Origin: Sva-07 sp963828415
GTDB lineage: Bacteria > Actinomycetota > Acidimicrobiia > Acidimicrobiales > Ilumatobacteraceae
Direction of reading: 5' to 3'
Length of the DNA: 64,000 bases
Assembly (NCBI GenBank): GCA_963828415.1
Contig: CAWHEI010000003.1
Span: 372,001-436,000, forward strand
The position numbers and the translations under genes are program-made. Shown one piece after another: positions 24,593 through 31,847 of this stretch (position 1 is the stretch's first letter; the number at the start of each line of letters is the position of its first letter). The notes under the pieces were generated by a model. The model saw only the letters and a list, made by a program, of their open reading frames with translations, had not been told where the DNA came from and did no database searches.

Positions 24593-25054
24593 ATGGCTGA
24601 CGGCGAGCGTCGCTACACCGACAACGTGCCCGACGAGATCGAAGTCCGGCTACGCGAGGTGTGCCTGGGGTTGCCCGATGCCTACGAAGAGCGGGCTTGG
24701 GTGGGGACGCGGTGGATGGTCCGCAAGCGAACCTTCGCCCACGTACTGGGGGTCGAGGTCGCCGACGCTCCCCCGTTGGTCGTGTTGTCGTTCCGCTCGG
24801 CGGGTGAGGAGCTCGAGATCCTGCGCCATGCCGGCTCTCCGTTCTTCGTTCTCGGTTGGGGCCGCGACGCCCTCGGGATGGTGCTCGACGCGGATACCGA
24901 TTGGGTCGAGGTCCGCGAGCTGGTGATCGAGAGCTTCTGCGTCCTGGCGCCGAAGAAACTGATCGCCCTTGTTGATCGGCCCGACGAGCGGGGATTCGGC
25001 ACTGTGCCAGACTTCCCGCCCGAACACATCGACAACCAGGGAGGGCCACCATGA
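24593..25054 (+). CDS. MmcQ/YjbR family protein
   Basis: This protein of 153 residues matches the MmcQ/YjbR-like fold. It shows LREVCLGLPDAYEERAWVGTRWMVRKRTFAHVLG, an internal strand region around LVVLSFRSAGEELEIL, and a final LVIESFCVLAPKKLIALVD. These proteins resemble DNA-binding CyaY-like folds, but their roles are mostly unknown. The stop overlaps the start of the following SnoaL-type gene by four bases (ATGA), so the two are translationally coupled. Confidence 0.85.
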   Translation: MADGERRYTDNVPDEIEVRLREVCLGLPDAYEERAWVGTRWMVRKRTFAHVLGVEVADAPPLVVLSFRSAGEELEILRHAGSPFFVLGWGRDALGMVLDADTDWVEVRELVIESFCVLAPKKLIALVDRPDERGFGTVPDFPPEHIDNQGGPP

Positions 25055-25437
25055 CCACGAACAAAGAGATCGTCGAAGGCGTCTACGCCAGTTTCGCCCA
25101 GGGCGACGTACCGGCCGTGTTGGGTGCGATGGCTGAGAACATCGAATGGGCAGAGGCCGACGGGTTTCCGCTCGCTGGTACGTACGTCGGGCCTCAAGCC
25201 GTCTTGGAAGGTGTATTCATGCGCCTCGGGGAAGTCGGCGATGAGTTCGCGGCTGTCCCCGACCAGATCGTCGCCGAGGGCGACACGGTCGTTGCTCTCG
25301 GCAACTACAGCTGGAAGCACAAGGACTCTGGGGCACCTGCCAAGGTGAAGATGGTCCATGTCTGGACCGTGGCTGACGGAAAGCTCGCCACGTTCCAGCA
25401 GCACGTCGACACGCTCATGGTGCGCGAACTCAGCTGA
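25051..25437 (+). CDS. SnoaL-like (NTF2 fold) protein
   Basis: This protein of 128 residues has an NTF2-like cone fold of the SnoaL type, with NKEIVEGVYASFAQGDVPAVLGAMAENIEW at the start, GTYVGPQAVLEGVF in the middle and VHVWTVADGKLATFQQHVDT near the end. Members act as ketosteroid isomerase-like or polyketide cyclase-like enzymes, or simply as ligand-binding proteins. No obvious partner lies nearby. It overlaps the MmcQ/YjbR gene by four bases. Confidence 0.88.
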   Translation: MTTNKEIVEGVYASFAQGDVPAVLGAMAENIEWAEADGFPLAGTYVGPQAVLEGVFMRLGEVGDEFAAVPDQIVAEGDTVVALGNYSWKHKDSGAPAKVKMVHVWTVADGKLATFQQHVDTLMVRELS

Positions 25438-25471
25438 GCCCTCGCGCTGCTCAGCCGCAACCGTTGACGGG

Positions 25472-25936
25472 TCAGTCGGACGCTTCCGCTGCGGCAGCGA
25501 GGTTGTCGAGCGTTTGCTCCATCGTCGTGCCGTTGTGGGTGGTCCGGTCGGATACGCCGGTCGCCTTCGCGGCGATCGGCTTGAAGAACCCCGGTCGCAG
25601 ATCGGTCCAGCTCTCAGTGACCGTGCATCCCACGTCCGTCGGGGTGATGTCAAACGCCCAGAGCGCTACCGGGAGACCCATCGCCGTCACGCGGAACGAG
25701 AATCGGCGACCCGGCTCTGCGTCGACGACTTTCGCGAGCGTCTTCCACGACTTGCCACCATGCCGATTCGAGCCGCGAAAGGCGGCGCCTGGAGTGGGCC
25801 CGGTCGCACCCTTGATCCAGGCGCCACCCTCGTTCTCCGGTGACCACTCCCCCATGCGAGGGAGATCGGACACCAATTCCCACACCGCGTCGGCGGAGGC
25901 CGCCACGTTGCGGCTGACGGACACATCTGCAGTCAT
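25472..25936 (-). CDS. SRPBCC (polyketide cyclase/START-like) protein
   Basis: This protein of 154 residues has the START-like helix-grip fold. The N-terminus, DVSVSRNVAASADAVWELVSDLPRMGEWSPE, is the usual first strand plus alpha segment. The middle has GAAFRGSNRHGG and WKTLAKVVDAEPGRRFSFRV, and the C-terminal helix is TMEQTLDNLAAAAEAS. Such proteins bind a hydrophobic ligand in a deep cavity, and substrate and role are unknown here. It converges with the SnoaL-type gene. Confidence 0.85.
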   Translation of the reverse strand: MTADVSVSRNVAASADAVWELVSDLPRMGEWSPENEGGAWIKGATGPTPGAAFRGSNRHGGKSWKTLAKVVDAEPGRRFSFRVTAMGLPVALWAFDITPTDVGCTVTESWTDLRPGFFKPIAAKATGVSDRTTHNGTTMEQTLDNLAAAAEASD

Positions 25937-26041
25937 GGCGCAAGAGTAGCCCTGTCATCGTGAACGATTTACGCCTGCGCCAGACGTGCACCACCCACCG
26001 GCGGCCCTGACTTGCAGGGTCGCGAACGGTGCTGCCTGGGC

Positions 26042-28399
26042 TCAATCGACCGCTTGGGGCGACTGCTCCGTGAGTGCGATGAGTGCGGCGTTGACGATGC
26101 TGCCTGCGTCGATGCCGGTGAGTTTGTGGAGGTCGGCGATGGTGCCGGACTCGCCGAATCGATCGACGCCGAGCGTGTACTGGCGGGTGCCGATGGCGGA
26201 GCCGAGCCAGGCGAGGCTGTGGCTGGAGGCGTCGTGGACGCTGATGATCGGTCGATGCCGTTCATCGTGTGGGATGAGGCGGTGGAGGTGACTGGGGGCG
26301 CGCACGACGCGGGCGGTTGCGGTTGATTGCGTGAAGCCGGCTCGCCAACTGCGGTACACGCGGTCCGGGCTGGTGAGGTGGACGACGCTGGCTTGCACTC
26401 CCTCGCGATCGAGTTCGGCGGCCGCGTCGAGCGCTTCGGGCGCCATTGCTCCGGTGGTGACGATGGTGACGCCCGGTCGGCCGTCGGCTGGGGCGTCGAC
26501 AAGCCGGTAGCCGCCGTCGAGCACGTGAGTTCGCAGACGATCTGGCCCGAGCCGTTCGAAGGTTGCCGCGAACGGCTGCTGGTCGATGGGGCGGGTGGAG
26601 AGTCGGAGGTAGGCGCTCATCCCATCGGGGCGACCGAGTTGGTCGAGTGCGTCGCAGAGGATCCAGTCGACCTCGGTGGCGAAGGCCGGCTCGAAGTACG
26701 TGAGGTTGGGGAGTTCCGCTCCAACGGACGCGGTGATCGTCGACTGGTGTGCTCCACCCTCGGGGGCGAGTGTGACACCGGCCGGAGTGCCGGCGACGAC
26801 GAACTTGGCGTCGTTGTAGAGGCCGTAGATGAACGCGTCGAGGCCGCGCAGCACGAACGGGTCGTAGACGGTGCCGACCGGGAGGAGGTGCTGTCCGTGG
26901 TGGTCGTGGCTGAGGCCGAGCTGTCCGAGCAACATGAACAGGTTCATCTCGCTGATGCCGAGTTCGATGTGCTGGCCGGTCGGTCCGGGCGCCCACTTGA
27001 GGAGTCGGTCGGCGCCGCCGTGATCGTCGCGTTCGACGTGGGAGTACACGCCGCGTTTGTTGATGAACCCGCCGAGGTTCGTCGAGATCGACACGTCCGG
27101 TGCAGTGGTCACCAGTCGATCGCCGACACCGTCGATGTCGGCGAGGCTGGCGAGCACGCGACCGAACGCCTCTTGCGTCGAAGTCGATCCGGTGGTCGAG
27201 ACCGATCGTGCAGCAGTGGGGATCGGCAGTGCGGGGCGAGGCGGCAGCGGCGCATTGTTGATGTCGCCACCGACACTGCGGCAGACGCGCCCGGCATCGG
27301 AGTCGGGGTCGAATCGGTCCCACTCGGAGTCGAGGTCGAGGCCCAACGTCGATCTGAAATCGTCGATCTGTTCGGGGCTCAAGAGCGCGGCGTGGTTCAT
27401 CGGATCGCCGGCCATCGGGAGACCGTGACCCTTGATGGTGTACGCGAACACGACAGACGGGCGGTCCACTTCGGCGTCGCAGGACTGGAAGGTGTCGGCC
27501 AGCAGGGTGAGGTCGTGCCCACCGAGGTCGGTGATGAGGGACTTGAGTTCTTCGTCGTCGAAGCGGTCGGCGAAGCGCACGACGGCCGGATCCGCGCGGG
27601 CGAGGAACTTGCGACGCACATCGGTGGGAGCGAGGCCGAACAGTTCTTGGTACGCCTCGTTCGGCATCGAGTCGATGTGCGCTTCGACGGCGTCGCCGTC
27701 GGCTTCGCTGAAGACGGCAGCGAGTCGCTGGCCGTACTTGGCTTCGGCGACGTGCCAGCCGGCGTCGGCGAAGAAGCTCTTGAGGCGTGTTGCGGCGATG
27801 TCGGGAATGACTCGGTCGAGTGATTGCCGGTTGAGGTCGATCACCATCGTGAAGTTGCCGAGCCCCTGCGTGGCAGGGTCGGCGATTGCTTCCCACACGT
27901 TGCCCTCGTCGAGTTCTGCGTCGCCGACGAGCGCGATGAAGCGCGCCGGATCCTGCTCGCCGAAGTGATGGTCGGTGAAGCGGCGAGTGAGCGCGGAGAA
28001 CAGCGGTGCGACGGCGCCGAGGCCCACCGAGCCGGTCGAGAAGTCGGACACGTCGGGATCTTTGGTCCGCGACGGGTATGCCTGGAGGCCGCCTTGCTGG
28101 CGCAGCGTGGTGAGGTACGACCTGTCCAGCTCGCCGGTGAGGTACTTGATCGCGTGATACACGGGTGACGCGTGGGGCTTCACCGCAACCTTGTCCTCGC
28201 CGCCGATGTGGTTGAACCACAACGCCGTCATGATCGACACCATCGATGCGCATGAAGCCTGATGCCCGCCGACCTTCACATCGGTCTCACCGCGGCGGTT
28301 CGCATGATCGATGATGCGCGTGGCCAACCACAGCACCCGGTGTTCGATCTCTCGCAGCGTGGCCGGGTCACGGCCCACTGGTTCATTGATCGTCGACAT
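26042..28399 (-). CDS. AceE-like 2-oxoacid dehydrogenase E1, possibly for 2-oxobutanoate
   Basis: This protein of 785 residues is a homodimeric pyruvate dehydrogenase E1/transketolase-type thiamine diphosphate enzyme. The ThDP motif is visible as GDAELDEG (159-166) followed by a downstream VIDLN at the expected distance. The transketolase signature region includes KPHASPVYHAIKYLTGEL, and a catalytic glutamate candidate lies in ELGISEMNLFMLLG. At 785 residues it is shorter than typical AceE (about 890) and resembles the MdeB-type E1 found beside methionine gamma-lyase, which acts on 2-oxobutanoate. It overlaps the GntR regulator gene by 17 bases and is divergent from an ACC deaminase gene, whose product is 2-oxobutanoate. 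Oxidation of that product to propionyl-CoA is therefore the most economical role (inference). The ATG at 28399 is used. Confidence 0.8.
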   Translation of the reverse strand: MSTINEPVGRDPATLREIEHRVLWLATRIIDHANRRGETDVKVGGHQASCASMVSIMTALWFNHIGGEDKVAVKPHASPVYHAIKYLTGELDRSYLTTLRQQGGLQAYPSRTKDPDVSDFSTGSVGLGAVAPLFSALTRRFTDHHFGEQDPARFIALVGDAELDEGNVWEAIADPATQGLGNFTMVIDLNRQSLDRVIPDIAATRLKSFFADAGWHVAEAKYGQRLAAVFSEADGDAVEAHIDSMPNEAYQELFGLAPTDVRRKFLARADPAVVRFADRFDDEELKSLITDLGGHDLTLLADTFQSCDAEVDRPSVVFAYTIKGHGLPMAGDPMNHAALLSPEQIDDFRSTLGLDLDSEWDRFDPDSDAGRVCRSVGGDINNAPLPPRPALPIPTAARSVSTTGSTSTQEAFGRVLASLADIDGVGDRLVTTAPDVSISTNLGGFINKRGVYSHVERDDHGGADRLLKWAPGPTGQHIELGISEMNLFMLLGQLGLSHDHHGQHLLPVGTVYDPFVLRGLDAFIYGLYNDAKFVVAGTPAGVTLAPEGGAHQSTITASVGAELPNLTYFEPAFATEVDWILCDALDQLGRPDGMSAYLRLSTRPIDQQPFAATFERLGPDRLRTHVLDGGYRLVDAPADGRPGVTIVTTGAMAPEALDAAAELDREGVQASVVHLTSPDRVYRSWRAGFTQSTATARVVRAPSHLHRLIPHDERHRPIISVHDASSHSLAWLGSAIGTRQYTLGVDRFGESGTIADLHKLTGIDAGSIVNAALIALTEQSPQAVD

Positions 28400-29021
28400 C
28401 TTGGATCGTTTCGTTGGCGCTGAGGAAGCCGATGACGGCTGCTGATGAGTCAGCGAGGTGGGTGTGGAGGAGGGTGATCGCCGAGTCGACATCGTGGTGC
28501 CGGCATGCGTCGAGGATCGCGACGTGTTCGGCTTCGGATGGCTCGGCGCCACCGAGACTCTCGATGTACAGCAAGACGTAGGGAGCGACCGCTGCGTGGA
28601 GGATCTCGACCATTGCCAACCCGCGGTTCCAACCAGCTGCCCGGTACAGGGCTCGGTGGAACGCCCAGTTCGCTGCGGTCACACCGAGATCGGAATGCTC
28701 GAGCGCGAGTTCGGCTTCGGCGAGGTCGACGATCGACATGTTCGGAACGGCTTGGCGGAGCATCTCGATTTCGATCGACTGTCGGAGCACGAAGTTCTCG
28801 ACCGCCTCGGCAACCGACAGCGAGGGCACTGCGGCTCCTCGGTTCGTTTCGAACTGCAGCAAGCCGAGCGCAGACAGACGCTGGAGCGCCTCGCGCACGG
28901 GAATCTTGCTGACCCCGAGCTGCGCAGCGAGCGCATCCTGGCGGATGCGCGTTCCAGGTCTGAGCTCGCCGCTCAGCAGATCATCGATCACGGTTCGTTC
29001 CACACGATCCACGGTTGACAC
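28383..29021 (-). CDS. GntR-family regulator (FadR/FCD type)
   Basis: This protein of 212 residues has an N-terminal winged helix (GELRPGTRIRQDALAAQLGVSKIPVREALQRLSALGLLQFE) and an all-helical FCD effector domain. The metal-binding pattern of that domain can be seen in LEHSDLGVTAANWAFHRALYRAAGW, AVAPYVLLY and a final ILDACRHHDVDSAI. FCD regulators bind carboxylic acids. It starts at GTG 29021. A match to the FCD-type operator, TTGTATACGA, lies nine bases upstream between this gene and acdS. Both divergent units are probably its targets. Confidence 0.9.
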   Translation of the reverse strand: MSTVDRVERTVIDDLLSGELRPGTRIRQDALAAQLGVSKIPVREALQRLSALGLLQFETNRGAAVPSLSVAEAVENFVLRQSIEIEMLRQAVPNMSIVDLAEAELALEHSDLGVTAANWAFHRALYRAAGWNRGLAMVEILHAAVAPYVLLYIESLGGAEPSEAEHVAILDACRHHDVDSAITLLHTHLADSSAAVIGFLSANETIQDVDDQ

Positions 29022-29029
29022 AGCTATGA

Positions 29030-29039
29030 TTGTATACGA
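29030..29039. promoter_or_regulatory. Candidate FCD-type GntR operator (TTGTATACGA)
   Basis: The decamer fits the TNGTATACNA core of FadR/FCD-type sites and is nearly palindromic. It lies nine bases from the GntR start codon and about 51 bases upstream of the acdS start, so one bound dimer could affect both promoters. The surrounding 30 bases are unusually AT-rich for this genome. Confidence 0.55.
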
Positions 29040-29090
29040 TTATCATCTCAACGCAAGCCAATCGACTGGCCGCGCAAAGGAGCCCGTCCC

Positions 29091-30122
29091 ATGCAACTCG
29101 CCGACATCCCACGTCACCCTCTCACCTTCGGTCCCTCCCCGATCCACCCGTTGCCCCGGCTGTCCGAGGCACTCGGCGGCGAGGTCGAGATCTGGGCCAA
29201 ACGCGAAGACTGCAACTCTGGTATCGCGTTCGGCGGCAACAAGGTCCGCAAACTCGAGTATCTCGTCGCCGACGCCTTGGCCAAGGGCTGCGACACGCTC
29301 GTGTCGATCGGCGGCATCCAGTCGAACCACACACGAGCGGTCACCGGCGTTGCGCGGCACCTCGGCCTCGGCTGCGTGACGGTGCAAGAGGCATGGGTCG
29401 ATTGGCCCGACATGAACTACGACAAGGTCGGCAACATCCAACTCACCCGCATCATGGGCGGCGACATCCGCATCGACGACGCAGGATTCGACATCGGCAT
29501 ACGCGACAGCTGGAAAGAAGCCCTCGCCTCGGTCGAAGCAGCCGGCGGCAAGCCCTACCCGATCCCAGCTGGAGCCTCAGATCATCCGCTCGGCGGCCTC
29601 GGCTTCGCGAACTGGGCGGTCGAACTCGCCGCGCAAGAGAGCGAGATCGACGTGTTCTTCGATCACGTCGTCGTCTGCACCGTGACCGGCTCGAGCCACG
29701 CCGGAATGATCGCCGGTTTCGCACTCGAAGATCCCACCGGGTCTGCCCCGAAGCGACGCGTCATCGGCATCGACGCCTCGGCAACCCTCGACAAGACGGT
29801 CGCGCAGGTGACGAGAATCGCCGCGAACACCGCTGCGACGATCGACCTCGGTCGCGACCTCCGAGACGACGAGATCACCGTGGTGCCAGGTTACGAAGGC
29901 CCGGCCTACGGCATCCCCGACCAGCAGACCATCGACGCGATTCACCTCGCGGCGCGAACCGAAGGCATGCTCACCGACCCCGTCTATGAAGGCAAGTCGA
30001 TGGCCGGTCTGATCGGCATGATCCGCTCCGGCGAAATCCCCGCAGGCTCCAAGGTCATGTACTGCCACCTCGGCGGACAACCCTGCCTGCCCGCCTACGC
30101 GGGCGCACCCGGCCTCGGCTGA
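29091..30122 (+). CDS. acdS: 1-aminocyclopropane-1-carboxylate deaminase
   Basis: This 343-residue PLP enzyme cleaves 1-aminocyclopropane-1-carboxylate (ACC, the plant ethylene precursor) to 2-oxobutanoate and ammonia. Residues known to matter in the Pseudomonas enzyme are all present: the PLP lysine Lys51 in FGGNK, Ser78 in IQSNH, Tyr299 and Glu300 in DPVYEGKSM, and Leu333 in GGQPCL. The Glu and Leu are the pair that separate true ACC deaminases from D-cysteine desulfhydrases. Much of the sequence follows the characterised family closely, including the N-terminal RHPLTFGPSPIHPL and AKREDCNSGIAFGGNK. An AAAGGAG lies eight bases before the ATG. It is divergent from the GntR regulator and E1 genes. 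Confidence 0.92.
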   Translation: MQLADIPRHPLTFGPSPIHPLPRLSEALGGEVEIWAKREDCNSGIAFGGNKVRKLEYLVADALAKGCDTLVSIGGIQSNHTRAVTGVARHLGLGCVTVQEAWVDWPDMNYDKVGNIQLTRIMGGDIRIDDAGFDIGIRDSWKEALASVEAAGGKPYPIPAGASDHPLGGLGFANWAVELAAQESEIDVFFDHVVVCTVTGSSHAGMIAGFALEDPTGSAPKRRVIGIDASATLDKTVAQVTRIAANTAATIDLGRDLRDDEITVVPGYEGPAYGIPDQQTIDAIHLAARTEGMLTDPVYEGKSMAGLIGMIRSGEIPAGSKVMYCHLGGQPCLPAYAGAPGLG

Positions 30123-30297
30123 CCGCCACCACGCTTCTCCACCAATCCGGATTCGGCAGTCGCCGCTGACTTCGTGGAGGCTTGATCCGGACGGGGAAGT
30201 CCGTTCGTCGACTTGGCGGCCAGTCGGACCCCGGCGAAGCGCATCTCGAATCCGTGATGTCGGCTCTGCGAGCCAGAGGGGGTCGGCGGTATCTGCT

Positions 30298-31131
30298 TCA
30301 CGGTCTGATGCAGCGGGCGAGTGTGGTGGCGATGGTTGCGGCGGCGCGACGTTCTTCCAGTGAGACGTTCGCGTGGCGGTCGGTCTGCACGATGAATCGA
30401 CCGAACTCGACGGGCGGGTACCCGACCGGGATCTCGATGGTGCCCGGCAGGATGCCGCCGCCTTCATCCCAGTCGCCGACCCGCAGCGCGTTGAGTGTGC
30501 CGTCGTGCTTGAGTACGGGGCTGGCGGTGCCCTTGTAGTCGGGGTGCCAGACGCATTCACGGGCGTCGAGCAGGCCGAGGATGCTTGCGCTTGCGTGTCG
30601 GGCAAGTTCTTCGCCGGGGATGTTGGTTCCGATGTGCTCGAGGAAGTTGGTCATGGCGGCCAGTTCCCTGCGTCGCACGCGTGCGGCAACGATGGCGGTC
30701 TGTGCGGATTCGGCGAGCAAGCCCGCTGTGATGCCGATGGCGAGCAGGGCGACGGTCTCGACGATGTCGTCGGGGTCGTCGATCGTGGGTTGGTAGTAGG
30801 GCAGGGTGTGGAACACGTCGAACGCGATCGCTGCGGAGAGAGCGGCGATCGTGCCGAGGCGCCGTCCGCCCAGCAGTGCGACCACGAGCACGGGCAGCAC
30901 CATGAGGAGAGAGATGCTCTGGCTGAGTTGCTCCCGGAGCGGTATGAGCGCGGCGCCGAATGTGACGGGCAGCAGCGTTGCCACCGCCACGGCAGCCACC
31001 GTTCGAACCGTGCTTTCCGATTGGCGCCGTTCGGGATGGGCCGGGACGGGCGCGTGGTCGGGTGGTGGCGTTCTGGGGCCGAGGGCGAGGAGCCGTTGGA
31101 TGCCGCGCAGCGCGCCGTCGAACGCGCTCAT
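30298..31131 (-). CDS. DUF4118 (KdpD-like membrane domain) protein, eighth gene of the kdp operon
   Basis: This protein of 277 residues begins with a 45-residue basic region. It then has the DUF4118 membrane region of KdpD-type kinases (AVATLLPVTFGAALIPLREQLSQS, then LLMVLPVLVVALLGGRRLGTIAALSAAIAFD, then ETVALLAIGITAGLLAES). The C-terminal half is soluble and possibly GAF-like (RHASASILGLLDAREC to the end). It has no kinase, USP or receiver domain. Its ATG overlaps the kdpE stop (ATGA), so it is the last gene of the kdp operon. It may be a sensor or modulator of potassium status paired with KdpD, which is inference. Confidence 0.8.
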   Translation of the reverse strand: MSAFDGALRGIQRLLALGPRTPPPDHAPVPAHPERRQSESTVRTVAAVAVATLLPVTFGAALIPLREQLSQSISLLMVLPVLVVALLGGRRLGTIAALSAAIAFDVFHTLPYYQPTIDDPDDIVETVALLAIGITAGLLAESAQTAIVAARVRRRELAAMTNFLEHIGTNIPGEELARHASASILGLLDARECVWHPDYKGTASPVLKHDGTLNALRVGDWDEGGGILPGTIEIPVGYPPVEFGRFIVQTDRHANVSLEERRAAATIATTLARCIRP

Positions 31132-31847
31132 GCGGGACCGCTCGCTGCAGTGGTGTGTTCGAGCCGGTATCCGAGGCCTGGTTCAGTGATGAAGTAGTGC
31201 GGTCGGGCCGGCGTTGGTTCGAGCTTCTTGCGGATCTGGGCGATGAACACGCGGAGGTAGTTCCCTTCGTCGCCGTACTCGGGTCCCCAGACGTCGCGCA
31301 GGAGGTCGCGCTGGAGCACGAGCTGGTCGGGGCGACGGGCGAGACACGCGACGATGCCCCACTCCTTGGGTGTGAGGTGGACCAGTTCACCGTCGCTTCC
31401 GGTCACATGGCCGGTTGCGAGATCGATGGAGAAGTGGTCGGTGCTGACGACGGGCGCAAGCTCACCGTGCCCGATGGTGCCTCGGCGGAGCTGGGCCCGG
31501 AGGCGGGCGAGGAGTTCGTTCATCCCGAACGGCTTGGTGACGTAGTCGTCGGCGCCGGCATCGAGCGCTTCCACCTTGTCGGCCTCTCGTTCTCGAACGG
31601 TCAGGACGATGACAGGTACATCCGTCCAGCCGCGCAGGCCGTGCAACACCTCGATGCCATCCAGGCCGGGGAGGCCGAGGTCGAGCAGCACGACGTCGGG
31701 GTGGTGGTCGGCGACCGCGGCGAGCGCGGCTTGGCCGGTGCCGGCCTCGACCACGTGGTAGCCGCGGACGGTGAGGTTGGTCCGCAGCGCTCGGCGGATC
31801 TGCGGCTCGTCATCGACGACGAGAACCGTGGGGTTCGCGTCAATCAT
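31128..31847 (-). CDS. kdpE: KdpE response regulator
   Basis: This 239-residue OmpR-type response regulator has a receiver with VVDDEPQIRRALR, the phospho-acceptor aspartate in VVLLDLGLPG, and the lysine in VTKPFG. The C-terminal winged helix contains HLTPKEWGIVACLARRPDQLV and NYLRVFIAQIRKKLE, ending in YFITEPGLGYRL, a pattern typical of KdpE. It is phosphorylated by KdpD and activates kdp transcription at low potassium. The ATG at 31847 overlaps the kdpD stop by eight bases. Confidence 0.95.
   Translation of the reverse strand: MIDANPTVLVVDDEPQIRRALRTNLTVRGYHVVEAGTGQAALAAVADHHPDVVLLDLGLPGLDGIEVLHGLRGWTDVPVIVLTVREREADKVEALDAGADDYVTKPFGMNELLARLRAQLRRGTIGHGELAPVVSTDHFSIDLATGHVTGSDGELVHLTPKEWGIVACLARRPDQLVLQRDLLRDVWGPEYGDEGNYLRVFIAQIRKKLEPTPARPHYFITEPGLGYRLEHTTAASGPA

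Noticed and set aside
26327..27823. 498-residue plus-strand frame antisense to the E1 gene
   Set aside because: No domain, whereas the minus strand shows the ThDP motif and transketolase features.
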